Shown piece by piece: positions 22,377-34,677 of a DNA stretch of 64,000 bases. The notes under the pieces are model-generated. The model worked only from the letters and a program-made list of their open reading frames with translations. It ran no database searches and was not told the DNA's origin. The stretch is from Utricularia gibba (taxonomy: Eukaryota > Streptophyta > Magnoliopsida > Lamiales > Lentibulariaceae): positions 2,170,001 to 2,234,000 of the forward strand of contig NEEC01000008.1 in the NCBI GenBank assembly GCA_002189035.1, given 5' to 3'. Made by a program: the position numbers and the translations under genes. Every line of letters begins with the position of its first letter. Position 1 is the first letter of the stretch.

Positions 22377-25300
22377 CTATGTGCTCAAAGCCACCTTCCG
22401 TATCAGATCCAGGAGGTCACGTACAACATCAGACATGAGTGGTCTGAATTCCGGCTCATTCTGCAACAGAAAAACAGATCCCTGTATTGTGTTTGAAGAC
22501 AGAATGTGTTGCTACTTTGATCGTGCAAGAAGAACACTAACCAGAACACAGCGTGAAATGATATCAACGAAGTGGGACAAGGATTTCCCCGAGCATTCTC
22601 CAACAAGCGCAGGATCAATCATTTTTGACAAGGCATCGATGTCGTGGAGTTGTGGGATAGCCCATCTCACCAGATACTGCTCTCCCCGGGGTCTACTCCT
22701 GTGAAGAGTATGTAACACACATGATGAAGACTACAGGGAAACCAGAGCAAGCCGGTGGTGTTATGTTTCTTTACCGGTCGTATGGCATTCTTCCTGTTAG
22801 AAGCTCAAGCATCACCACCCCAAAACTGTAAACATCGCTTTTGGTGGTGTATATCCCTGACTCGAATTCCGGTGCACCGTAGCTGTAAGTGGTGAGAAGC
22901 TGTTCTGACAACTAAATCATCAAGGTAAACAATTAGCATCTGCATAAAGCTTTAGGCAGGATTAGAGATTATAAAGATGACCACCTGGCTTACATCTACT
23001 GACTGCATCAATGGAGCCAACCCACAGTCAGAAACAAGAACAGAAACATCTTCATCAAGTAGAATGTTTGCAGACTTGAAATTTCTATGAATAATGGGTG
23101 GTTCGCAGACCTCATGCATGTACCTTACACCAAAGTTTTGTCAATCCAGCAGAACTCATGAGTCCAAAAAGCTGAATAAAAGCATGGTAGCTAAACTAAG
23201 TTGCGTCAGTGAACTTACTCCAGTGCCCTGACAGCCCCAAGAGCAATTCTGATGCGCATATTCCATGTCAAGTTCTTCTTGAATTCATCATCCGAGTGGA
23301 GAGCATCATACAGAGTTCCATTGACACAAAATTTGTAAATGAGAAGCCTTTGGGAATGCTCTGAGCAATACCCCATCAGGTCAACCACATTCGCATGCCG
23401 AATTTTATCAAGGCTATTGATCAGGTCAATAAACTGGTCATCCTTCAACTGGTTTGCTACTTTTGGGTCCAGTTTCTTCAATGCAACCAACTGCAAAATG
23501 CATGAAAATGAATTTCCAAAATGATTTTTCACATTCCGCAGAACACAGATATGAAGTAGAAATCATACCCTTCCATCTGGTAGTTGTGCCTTGTAAACAG
23601 CCCCAAGCATACCACTTGCAACAAAGTTTTCCCTTGAAAAGCTATCAGTGTACTGCTGAAGAGATGCTATTGTATACGCCCTTACTGAAGTTCTTGACTC
23701 TGTAGAAGGCCTGATGGAGGCTCCTTGTGGAGGTGAAATTGGATGTACAGTAACTTTATCAGGAAGTATAGGGGGAGTTGGCGGAGGTGGAGGAGGCGGC
23801 AATATATCCATCTCAAAGCTACTAGTATCAGTCACATACTCATTTAGCTTAGAAGCTCTCATATTTTGTGTGCTCACATCTTCATTTCGCAGCTTAGGTA
23901 TCAAACCCATTGATCTATGATGATCCAGAGGTTTTACCAAAACAGCAGGTGCAGTAGAAGCTGTTACATGGAGTTCACGAGCCCGTCAGGAAAAGGAAAT
24001 CATCAAACATAATGAATGCATGAAAGCAAGCAACCATCAATTGCTCATACAAATGATTACCTTTCTGTTCTCCGTGGCTTGGTAAAGTAACTGAACCAGC
24101 ATCTCTAAGATTCTCTCTGGTGCCAGTTTCAGGAGCAATCTCATATCTTTTTGGGGTCCTATGCGATTCACTCCCTCTACTCTCCCTAAGGCATCTCGGC
24201 AAGAGAAGCAGGATTACCAACAGCAATACGACGAAAGACAATGCTACTGCAATGGATATGACTACAACTCTTCTCGTGTTGGAGGAGGTTCTTGAAGTAC
24301 TTGAATTTGAGTGAACTTTTGTAGATGGTCCTTCAGCATGGGTCGGTGGTGGCGCTCGCCCTGAGGTCGGTCCAGGGAAAAATGGCACTCCTGGAGGCGG
24401 TTTTTCAACAGAAGGAGGCTGAGCTACTGGAACGAAACTGCTGGAGTTAAACGGATTCCCTTCTTTCCTGCACTCAAAAAATATTCAAACATCATGTCAG
24501 CACACAAGCAAAAAAAAGATCAGGCAACTGCTCAACATCCACAAGGTACAAAGCAGGGGTTACCGGAAATTAGGTATGTTCAGTAGCTGTGAAGGTATTG
24601 GCCCCGAAAAAAGATTGTTCTCTATGTTTCTACCATTCAGAGAAAAAGAAAGATGACTTGCCAAGCTTATGGAAGACATGAACAGATACACAGCACGTAT
24701 GAGAAATATTACAAATCCTTCAGTGGAAGATCCTGCAAAACGTCAAGAGTTCCAGAGAGCTGATTATTCTGCAAATGACTGCCAATGAGACTGTGAGTTA
24801 CTTCATGCAAATAAAAAGAGCAATTATCACAATATCCTATTTACTCACAGGGTTGTAAGGGATGACAGATTCTGCATTGAAGGGGGTAACTGTCCACTAA
24901 AATTATTGCTTGATAAATCACTGTATAAATAAGAGTTGAAGCTGCTCATAACCATCTGTGCTTTTAATGCTAAAAAATATGCAAAAATCAGACACGTACA
25001 AATTAGTCAAAACTGAAAGGTGTGTGAAAGAATCAGGAATTTCTCCAGATAATTCGTTGTCGTTGAGGGACCTGATCAAGTTCATTCTGTTAAAAAAGGG
25101 TAGAACAGACAAGCATGAAAAAAAAAGAATAGTGTGGTACTTACATCGCTGACAACTGAGTCAGAGAAGATAAACTACTTGGTATAGTTCCAGTAAGCTT
25201 GTTGTCTGAGAGAAAGCTGTGAAAAAAGCAGAGAGTGCGTCAAATTCCTAATTGACACAGATCATTTCCATTTCTTCCTTGAATGATGTTCAAACCTACA

Positions 25301-26019
25301 AGTTCATCAATGTGGGTGGTAAGCTGGAAGGAATGCTGCCTCGAATAAGGTTGTTGCTTAGAGTTCTGCAATAGAATAATCCCGTCACCCAGAAGAAATG
25401 CAGAAAAGGGACATTGTTATACTGATACTCACATGTCTCTGATAGAAGAGAAGTCACCAAGACCATCACCAAGCTCTCCAGCCAAATTGGCCCCAATGAT
25501 TTTTCTGAAAAACAATACCATACAAGTATTCAGTCGGAATTCGATAATCCAGAAGAGTGAGCTTCAGGAGAAGGTCCATACATGGAGGTTATGTTAGGTC
25601 CACCCTGACAGTCAACTCCTTGCCACTTTTCACCACAAGGATCTCCACCACTGGAGATCCATCCTGGAAGTGAGGGTGATCCCAATGCAATGTGTAAGGT
25701 ATTGATGGCAGCAACTGAAACAAATCAAACGAATCAGCATTCCATAAGACAGTGAAGCAAGAACAATGAGTTATCGACATCCAGAAGAAACGAGATGGTT
25801 AGCATCTTGACGAAAAGTGATACCATCTCTGCCGTGAGAACCACAAAATACAGTCACTGCAATTTCGAAAGAAGCACAAGAGTTTCATTTATGGGGCTCA
25901 CCGTCACTGGGATTGGTAAACCCATGTGACAAGCTGATGAAAAATAGGAAAGAAAATCCAAGCAGAATCTCCCAATCAGAACAATTCCCAGTAGATCTGT
26001 TCCCTGACATTGGCAGCAT
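22377..26019 (-). CDS. SRF: STRUBBELIG-family LRR receptor-like (pseudo)kinase
   Basis: Sixteen exons: 25902-26019, 25582-25714, 25433-25504, 25300-25365, 25145-25216, 25000-25071, 24849-24920, 24713-24778, 24564-24629, 24061-24467, 23569-23960, 23219-23490, 22985-23123, 22775-22911, 22542-22698, 22377-22460; 774 residues with no frame break. Order: signal peptide ([15 protein letters not shown]), SUB-type N-cap with [13 protein letters not shown], seven LRRs on separate 66-72 base exons, Pro-rich spacer, membrane helix ([18 protein letters not shown]), juxtamembrane region, kinase domain. The ATP lysine is present (VALKKLD), but the catalytic loop is [10 protein letters not shown] (HRN, not HRD) and DFG is SDCG, so catalysis is doubtful, as for STRUBBELIG. 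The acceptor at 25072 was preferred over one 15 bases upstream because it restores the family SLNDN spacing. These receptors signal in tissue patterning. Confidence 0.92.
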
Positions 26020-27826
26020 AAAACACCAGTTTTTTCTTCAATCTGCTCTGCCTCCAGATAGAAACTATTTAATCAATTCAAAAAACACCGCCCAGCCTGA
26101 GAAAAACAAACATCAATTGAGGAAAGATGAGAATTAAAGGCATGAATTAGACTGGTCCCGGATAAAAGCATTTAAAGTTACCAAGAAAGTGAAAATCAAA
26201 CCCAGCCACCCACAACCACCAATGAAGCAGACCCAAAAACACAACTTAAATGAACTCCAACGGCTCTCCGGGAAAATTAAAAAAGGGGCGAACAGAAAGC
26301 AAAAAAGGACCGTTTGAAGATTCTCAGGTATCCAGACGCATCATAACAACAAAGTTTTCAAGACCCGATTTTGCGTTCGTGTCAGAACTCCGTTTAGCAG
26401 CAAGACACTCGAACATAGAAGCAAGCTCGAGAAACCCGCTAATGAACAAACGTATGCTACTGTAGCCATGAAATTCAGTGCGCATTCGGCATGAAGAAAG
26501 AAAGACGTGCAAGGCTAATCAAAGTAAATAAGGGATCATCCAAAACAAGGAGGAAAAAAGCCGAACCCGAAACTTCCACCGAGATGGTGCGGGAGCGCAG
26601 AAGAGTAAACAGAACCAAAAATATGGAATGAGATGGAGAGAGAGAGGGAGACAGAAGAGACGGAGAGAGAGGGTCCCCTGAGTTTCTGTAGAAAACTTGC
26701 CGAAAAAGCGAGATGGGCATGGGAAGTGGAGGCGATGATGACGTAGCTATTTTCCTATCTGGCGACGCAAAAAAACTTGATCCTTATCCTCACGCGCCTC
26801 TAGCGCGTGATTCCAGACAGGTGTATGCTTTAGGCGCGCACCAACATTTATTAATAAATATTTATAATTTGTAGCACATTGAATAATATTTAACAACTAT
26901 TCAAACATCCCAATTTAAAATTCACTATAATCCAGAAAATAAATTTAATAGAGGCTTGTCAGTTGTCATGAGTCCAAGTATCCAATAGGATCCCTTTTCC
27001 CAAAAGGGTTGGTGATTTTTGGAAAGTTTACTTTTTGACTTTCAACTTCAAAGCAAAGTTAGTAAATTTGAACATATAGATTAATCATATAATGAAGTTA
27101 CTATATTTAAATTTTGACTATCCTAATACTTAATGACTATTTAGTAAAATCAAAAATTAATATTTTATGATTAAATTTAAATAATATTAATTTTTTAATT
27201 ATAGATTAATTAGAAAAATTATATTATTTATTTATATTTATTTTAAAATATACTTATAATATAATATTAAATTCTATAATAATTTAATACATTAAAATTT
27301 ATAATTTATTTTTTTATTTTTTATTATAATTTTATATTATCCTAAATTTTTGTTTACAATTTTAAAATTGATTTTATTCATATAAGATCACATTTGATTC
27401 CATTTTACATAATCTAAAATAAACTTTTGAATTACAGAAAAAATCTATAATTTTCATAAAATTGTAAAACAAAATGATTACAATCGAAATTTAAAATTTT
27501 TAGGAGTTTTGGACTCTTGACCTTTTAAAATGTTAATAGTTCAATACTCTGTATGCAATTTTTGTGTGATTTTATCAATTATTTATGTAAATTAAGTATG
27601 CTGTGATCATGTTTTAAAATGAATTAACTTGTGGATTTTAAAACATAGTTCAGAGCTTTCATTATATGATAGACGGGCCTGCGAATATCTGGATTATTGG
27701 GCTATAGGCCCATGATGGAGAGTTGGGCTGGCTTGTCATCCGGTGGGTCGAATTTATTTAATTAAAAATAATACTAAAAAGCGATACCGATATATATCGG
27801 TGGGAGGAAAATGGTGGAGCTTGGGA
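26020..27826. other. Divergent promoter region between receptor and lipoyl synthase genes
   Basis: Shared upstream region of two divergent genes. The first ~700 bases are the receptor 5'UTR (GA-rich, with an AGAGAG tract near 26630-26670 on the plus strand). The stretch 26840-27600 is extremely AT-rich and without genes. Confidence 0.5.
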
Positions 27827-29328
27827 ATGGCTTCCATCGTCGCACGATCGCGGGAGGCCAAAGCTTCTCTTCATCATCTATTTCGTGTCGGGCGGCTGTT
27901 CTCTACCGCGTCGACGAATCAGGAGCCCGGGAGTTATCCGGCAACACTGGATGGCCTGCGACGGCGTCTGGCAGATGAATCGCTTTCGCTCTCTGACTTC
28001 GTGAAGCTTCAATCGGAGCAGAGCTACTCTGTTGAGGTTGGGACGAAGAAGAATCCATTGCCGAAGCCGAAATGGATGAAGGCGTCTATCCCTGGTGGAG
28101 ATAAGTATGTCCAGATTAGTAAAAAGTTGAGGGAACTGAAATTGCATACTGTGTGTGAGGAGGCTAAGTGCCCTAATTTGGGGGAGTGTTGGTCGGGAGG
28201 CGAGACGGGAACCGCTACTGCTACGATTATGATTCTAGGCGATACTTGTACTCGTGGTTGCAGGTGAGGGATGAATCTCCTTCCCCCTTTGGTTTATCCA
28301 TGCAATTGTTGAATGAAAGAAGGTCTTTTCGCAGATTCATCTCTTTCCGATTCTCGATTTTTACGCATTGGCTGCAGTGATTAGTGAAAAACTCATGCAA
28401 TGTACAAGCTTTGTTTGTTTTCCCCCATTTTCTTAATCCAAATCTTTTGCAGGTTTTGCAATGTAAAGACATCACGTACTCCACCTCCGCCTGACCCCAA
28501 CGAACCTACAAACGTTGCGGAGGCAATAGCATCGTGGGGCTTGGATTACGTTGTTATCACCAGCGTTGACCGAGATGATTTGCCTGATCAAGGAAGTGGC
28601 CATTTCGCTGAAACTGTACAGAACCTGAAGAAGCTGAAGCCTAATATGCTTGTAGAAGCTTTGGGTATATATAAAGTTCTCCATTACCCTCATTTCTCTT
28701 AGATGACTTATTTCTTGGTGATATTTGCAACGCGTTGCTGGAATTTGCAGTTCCTGACTTCAGAGGAGACGCTGCCTGTGTGGAGAGAGTGGCGAAATCT
28801 GGACTAGATGTTTTTGCTCACAATATTGAGACAGTGGAAGAGCTTCAGAGTTTTGTCCGTGATCATCGTGCAACCTTCAAGCAATCCCTAGAAGTTCTCA
28901 CGAGAGCAAAAGAAAACGCCCCACCAGGCACACTCACCAAAACATCGATAATGCTGGGCTGTGGAGAAACACCCGAGCAAGTTGTGAAAACCATGGAGAA
29001 GGTGAGGTCTTCCGGAGTCGATGTCATGACATTTGGACAGTACCTCCGACCATCCAAACGCCATATGCCTGTTTCTGAATACATCACACCGGAAGCATTT
29101 GACAAGTATCGGATTCTCGGGATGGAAATGGTTTGTCCCAATCGTTTTCTTCTCATGAACTGAGTTGGATGGATGCGTTTTGTTGGTGAAGCTTTATGCT
29201 TTTTCCCATGGCTGCAGGGCTTCCGGTACGTGGCATCGGGGCCAATGGTGAGATCTTCATACAAGGCTGGAGAATTTTATATAAAGTCGATGATAGAATC
29301 CGACAGGGCTGCTGCTACTCGGTCCTAA
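27827..29328 (+). CDS. LIP1: Mitochondrial lipoyl synthase
   Basis: Four exons: 27827-28263, 28453-28664, 28751-29130 and 29218-29328; 379 residues. The N-terminus ([19 protein letters not shown]) is a mitochondrial presequence. The first cluster motif is [12 protein letters not shown] and the radical-SAM motif CTRGCRFC is split across the first intron. Further family signatures: [82 protein letters not shown]. The enzyme inserts two sulfurs into octanoyl groups on carrier proteins of pyruvate dehydrogenase and glycine decarboxylase, using S-adenosylmethionine and two [4Fe-4S] clusters. The ATG at 27827 is the first that gives a presequence; the frame is open further upstream without one. Intact. 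Confidence 0.95.
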
Positions 29329-30189
29329 GACCCCTAGCCAGCCATGGATGTTCTCTAGTCCCAACAAGCAGCAAAACTGCCTCATTTTTTACTGCAGTCT
29401 ATTTGTATCGCTTCTTTCTTTCTCCAGGATATAAGACAACGATATAAAGACACCACTCCTCTCCGTATCTCTCCAAAAAAAGTGGGTAAACCAGCTCCCA
29501 CACTCAACAATGGAATTCAAATCGACATCAGAAGAATGAATGTTCAGAGTACTTAATACATCAGAGAGGATGATGGCATGGAGGAGGAAGAGAAGGGATA
29601 GCACAATATGCATTGTTTGTCATGGTGGTGGCGCAGGTTGTGCGATGTGTGTTGGAAAGGCCTCTCCGGGCATCAACACCGATACTCCCAAGGATTAGCC
29701 TCTGCCTGCACATTTCAGTCACATCAGACACTGCTTCATCATCTCATCAAACCTTCTTTAATGCAAATTGCATGATCCATGGCCCAGGAATCAGCTCAAA
29801 CCTGGCCATATGATCGACTCCAACCACACAGAAAAATGGAAATAGACATCACATGGTTCTGGTGACACAGATGGGTCGAGGGATCTGATAAATGAACATG
29901 TGACCAATGAGTATCTGTAGCAGGAACTGGTCAGCAAGATGAAGCAGGGTTCAGTGGGGTTTACAGCAGTAACTTGTAAAAGATGATTAGATGACCAGAT
30001 ATTTGAAAAGCAAGAAGAACACCATCATTTGCTGTCATTGAAGAAGAGAGAATGATAACACGATATTATTCTTTTTCTCAGGTGGGCCAATGCGCCAGAA
30101 AAGTGATCAGCCATGTGAAAAAAACAAAGCGTATGGACGGACTTATCAGATTGTGGCTCTGTTGAAAGCAGAGGATGTGATGTGAATGA
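29329..30189. other. 3' flanks of convergent genes
   Basis: 3'UTR of lipoyl synthase and of the minus-strand small membrane protein gene. No supported gene. Confidence 0.5.
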
Positions 30190-30525
30190 CTAAAAACCAC
30201 CATAATCACTGAAACATGCACACAGGTTTGGAGCATTTGGATCAGGTACCTTGGGAGGAGATTGTTCCAGTTTGGGAACACTGGTTCCAATTGAGCTGCG
30301 GCCGTCTTCTTGGGGTTGAGTCAATGTTCTTGGGCGAATGAACCTTTCGAAGATGGCCATGACGACAAACATGGAGATGAGAATTGCAGTGGCCACGAAC
30401 CCAAACGACACCGCTTCAGCAGAGTTGTAGGAATTCCGCCATTGCTCACCTCTGCCCACCTCCCTATCTACCGCCGCCTCCGGCCCCGGCGCCGCCGCAA
30501 AACCGCTCCCTGAACCTCTCACCAT
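30190..30525 (-). CDS. Small single-pass membrane protein, unknown function
   Basis: One exon, 111 residues from the ATG at 30525. The frame is open for 50 further codons upstream but that part looks like 5'UTR and the next in-frame methionine codon is not supported. The N-terminus is Gly/Ala-rich, residues about 40-60 form one membrane helix (SFGFVATAILISMFVVMAIF), followed by ERFIRPR and a polar proline-rich tail ending CACFSDYGGF. The basic residues after the helix suggest a cytosolic C-terminus. I recall uncharacterised plant proteins with the same NSAEAVSFGFVATAILIS core, but no known role. Confidence 0.65.
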   Translation of the reverse strand: MVRGSGSGFAAAPGPEAAVDREVGRGEQWRNSYNSAEAVSFGFVATAILISMFVVMAIFERFIRPRTLTQPQEDGRSSIGTSVPKLEQSPPKVPDPNAPNLCACFSDYGGF

Positions 30526-31880
30526 TCTCCACAAATTAAATACTCCGACCACTCTCAAGTCGGTTGTATTTTCAATATGGGTTTCTGTACAAGGACATGA
30601 CACAGAGAGAAAAGGTGAGTTCAAGTTTTCAGTTCGGCTCAAGGGGTTTGTTTGTTTAGCTGGTGGAGGCACCAAACTGACTGTAAATAAATAGATGCTG
30701 TAGGAGTTCAGTTCAGGGCTGTGCTGTGCAGTGCAGTGGGCTTGGAATGAAAAACTGAGAAGAGCAGAGCAGTTTCAATTCCCGAGGCAGAGACTCCCTC
30801 TAACTCACTCAATAAAAGGCTCTCGGGTTTATCAATGAAACTCTCACTCATTCCTTTAAAAAGCCAGAACTCAGGGCCTTTCCCTTCTTCCCACCATCAT
30901 ATAATCCAAGGATCTCACTGTTGGATAACCCTTTTCTTTTTGAACAGCAGACTTTTGCTTGCACATTCCTATTACATACATAAGGCTGATGATAACACTG
31001 TCTCAAGGCAAGATTCATGCCCAAACTGTAGCCTTGGACTTGTGAGCACAACCATGCCTAGTGGTGATTGAATTCATCCCTCCACAGACGTGTCCGAGTG
31101 TTAATTCAATGCCCTCAATATCAGTATAAACCACCCCACTTTGTTCTGATCAGTGTTACTACAACACACATTTTTCAGACTAACCATGATGAGGGTTCAG
31201 AGAAACTGAGCTTAGGAACAGAGTGGTAAGAAATGTTTTCTCCCTAAAGATCATCTCTGTCGCTGCATATTCCCTGGTTTGGTGAATGCAGTCAATTTAG
31301 CCCCACAGGTCACAACTCAATGGGGGACGCCGGTCTATTAATGTTTTTGGGATCATTCATAATTCACTGACAGTTGAGTCCCCTCCACTACCAAGTCTTT
31401 ATTGGAGAATTCCCCCCTCCTTTCGCTTTTCCCAATTGGTGTTCATTGCTTTTTCACTGCATAAACCCCATCTGGCTTTTACTGGGAGTGATTTAAGGCC
31501 ACTAATTAATTCCATCATCAACTAACCACATAATGAATAGCATCCAGCACCTCGCCACCACTGAGTTTAGGCCCAAAAAGGTTATATCCGTACAACAGGC
31601 GTCAGTTAATGACTCTAGTACAATGCGCACCGGCGTACTTTATAGAAAACCCATGTACATGATCATATTAGGGTTTGATCATTCGGTTTTCATTTGATTT
31701 CTTGAGGTGGGATTCTTGATTATGATGTGGAGGTGGTGAATGTAGTGGAAGAATCATCCGTCTAACAAAAGCAAAAACACACAAGCGAAGTACGCCTTCG
31801 AGTACAACTTATTCGCTACACAAAATGATCATCGCCCCCTGCAGCAACATCTGAGATGAAAATGAAAGCCGAACTCGAGC
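30526..31880. other. Intergenic
   Basis: 5' flank of the small membrane protein gene, then non-coding sequence to the 3' end of the cell wall protein gene. Only short, unsupported frames. Confidence 0.5.
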
Positions 31881-32257
31881 TCAAGGGGTCGGTTGCGCGG
31901 GCGTGGCACCGGTGCCGGCGGCACCCCCACCCCCACCCGCGCCAGGGAAGATGGGGATCTCGAACCCCGGGTTCGGAATGATGTTGTTGTCCAATCCAGG
32001 GATATACCTCCGGGGAGTGGTGACTCCCCCGATGACCGGAACTTGGACCCGCCCGGGGCGCCGGTGATGGGGTTAGCATGAAAGGGGTGAACGCCCCATT
32101 TGGGAGGCACGAAGCGGCCGATGCCCGGAATCCAGAACGTCCCGTCGAAATGTCCGAATGTCTGCGGCTGTCTGGGGGCCTCTCGAGCCGAAACCGAAAC
32201 GACAAAGCATGCAACAGCGGCGACCAGGAGAAGCATGGGAGATGAAGAAGTGGCCAT
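31881..32257 (-). CDS. Putative cell wall protein (secreted, frameshifted)
   Basis: One exon, about 125 residues. It starts with a signal peptide (SSPMLLLVAAVACFVVSVSA). The mature part carries the plant putative-cell-wall-protein pattern: FDGTFWIPGIGRFVPPKWG, then GVTTPRRYIPGLDNNI, IPNPGFEIPIFPGAGGGGG and an Ala/Thr/Pro tail. The two halves lie in different frames. The break is at 32048-32050, where GGG on the coding strand should be GGGG; with that the family-like C-terminus reads to a TGA at 31881. Such small Gly/Pro-rich apoplastic proteins have no established enzymatic role. Confidence 0.75.
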
Positions 32258-34589
32258 CGGTGAAGCAGGAGACGATGGTGGGAAGTTGGGTGGTATTTGG
32301 AGGGCTTTTTAAGGTTTGATTCGTCGCTTCTGCTTTGGCGGTGGGTTGAATGCGGATGGGGTAGAATGCATCTGACCAAATGCGGATGGCCAGTAAATGC
32401 TCCCTTTCTTCCCCTCCATCCTCATACATTCTTCCCCTCCCGCCACCCACACACTACACCCGCGGCCGCCTACTCCTAAACAATACCAACATTTTTTTTC
32501 TGAAAATTTAAGATAAGAATATTTGTGAGAGTTAATGAATACTACAATTGAATTCTTCTTATCCTTAGAATTAGTTTGATATTAGCATAGGTATATATTC
32601 AATTATATAACGTTTGATATTAAATGATATAAATTTAAATATATTAATAATATATATAATTAATATTTATTCTATTTATATATATCACCCACATGCTTAA
32701 AAAATTAGTATATAAATAATATAGTCATACAAATTTAATATATATATATACAATATATATATATATATATATTAGTCAATCAAATAACAATTTATATGTA
32801 AATGAGTATAAATTTCTATATTATACTATCAAACAACTCCTTACAAAGATGAACTATTGTCTATGGTAATTTTTTATAATTAAAAATAAAAAATTAAAAA
32901 AAGACTGATTCAATCAAAATTTGAACTATAGGATCGAACTATGTTAACCTTGAATAAATCATGCAAATCGATCATGATTTTTAACAGTATATTCATAAAA
33001 TGTATATTTTAAATTTTAACTGCATGATGCATGTTTATTGAAATATAAATAATCTAAATACATTATTAATTAAACTACACTATCAAACATCTTCTAAATT
33101 ATTACGAAATGATACCTCATTTTCATGAATTTTATAATTATAGGAGCTCACATGCCATGAGACCGTGACATGAAGCTCCAACTCTCCCATTAAAAAAATA
33201 TGATAAAAGAAATATAATTTGATAGTTCCAAAATTAATACCGTATTTTTTTATGTAAAAGTAAAATGAATAAATGATTTCACTGTTGAGAGTGACGTCAT
33301 CAGAATGTGGGCGGCTGCTGGTAAATTCGCGCATCTAGACCCCTACAGACATGTGCCAGGCCGCTTTCTACCTTGGAGTCTTTTTTGTCCTCGGTTAAAA
33401 TAATAATAAAATAACAAATATACAGCTGTAGTTATATTTTTAAAAAAATAAAATTGTTTTCTTCCATGGGGACCCTCGTCCCTAGATCTACCCCCATAAT
33501 CAAAGAGAACTCACCAATGAGGTAAATTTCCTTTTTTGTTGAAATTAAAAAAAATTAAAATCATAAAAATTAATTATGAAATACAATGGATATGATTTAG
33601 GGTTCAGGGGCTGATTCCATTTCTCATATCATGCACCTAAAGTGAAAAAACTGTGAGAAAATATGGGAGTGAGGTCGGGGTATTCTGGTCATTATTCACA
33701 TAAAATCAATGCTTCCCCTTGACATTACAGAACCAAAAAGAATAAAAATAAAAATGAAAATAAAAAAGCATTTGTTGGTAGTGAGTAAATGTGAGAAGAA
33801 ATTCCTTGCATTGTGTTGGGGTGGCGCGTGGGGAGGTGGTGCTGTGGTGGGCCCCACTTTGTCATTCTGAGGTACTGTAGGGATTCATGGATGGTACCTC
33901 ATACTATATTTTTTTATCTTCAATATTTTATTATGTTATTTGTTATTGGTGAATAAAGTTCATATTTAAAACATTATTCTTCTTCTCAAATGTGTATATA
34001 TTAATAGCTTTTATAATTATAATAGTATTAACAACATACTTATTTTTATAATAAATATACTATATTTTATAATTTGTCGCTATACAAAACATTTCCTGAT
34101 AACAACGGTCAAGATTGGATTAGGAATTGACCAGATGGAAGTAGTTGGTCGATTACATGGCTATCAGCTTTGATAGGGCGGTTCCTTCCTGGCCCCACTA
34201 ACTGAATGCGAGACACTACGGAGGCGGACCGGACCGGACCCGGCCGGACCACCCATTTGTCAAAATGACCCTCTTTCGGATCGTTTTCCCTGCGGAAATA
34301 GCCTTTGGGTAAAAATTAATTATATGAAAAATAAAGAATTTTTTCAAATTTCAAAATTCGAAATTCGGGGTTATAATTAAAAAAATCCGAGAAAATGTGA
34401 TTTTTTAAGGTGGGCTGGGCTTAAAGGAAATAGGCGGTAGACGGAAGGCCCTTCGGGCTTGGAGTTGAGTGGGAGGGGCTGGGCCCAAACACGAATTTTG
34501 GAATTTGTTTATTTATTTATTTGAAGGTTATTGACTATTTTTGGCGTCACCCATGGCACACGTTGATCTGTCTAGCGCCACACGATGAG
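32258..34589. other. Long AT-rich spacer
   Basis: About 2.3 kb without a supported gene. Very AT-rich from 32490 to 33300, including the TA-rich microsatellite at 32738-32772. A purine/GC-richer patch at 34200-34270 contains a GGACCGGACC repeat. Promoter of PSB27 at the right end. Confidence 0.5.
32738..32772. repeat. (TA)n microsatellite
   Basis: Two runs of TA separated by a single CA unit. Simple repeat in an AT-rich spacer. Confidence 0.85.
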
Positions 34590-34611
34590 GATAAGGAGAT
34601 AAGGCCACGTG
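34590..34611 (+). promoter_or_regulatory. I-box / I-box / G-box light-response cluster before PSB27
   Basis: GATAAG occurs at 34590 and 34598 and a palindromic G-box CACGTG at 34606, all within 22 bases and 67-88 bases upstream of the PSB27 start. Paired I-box and G-box elements are the classic minimal light-responsive unit of nuclear photosynthesis genes (rbcS type). Motifs seen directly; function inferred. They may lie in the leader rather than upstream of the transcription start. Confidence 0.6.
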
Positions 34612-34677
34612 GCACCAGTCGGAAGTCTTATCTCCCCCGAACGAACGCTACTGAGCTACTCGCTGTTTTTCTCCGCC

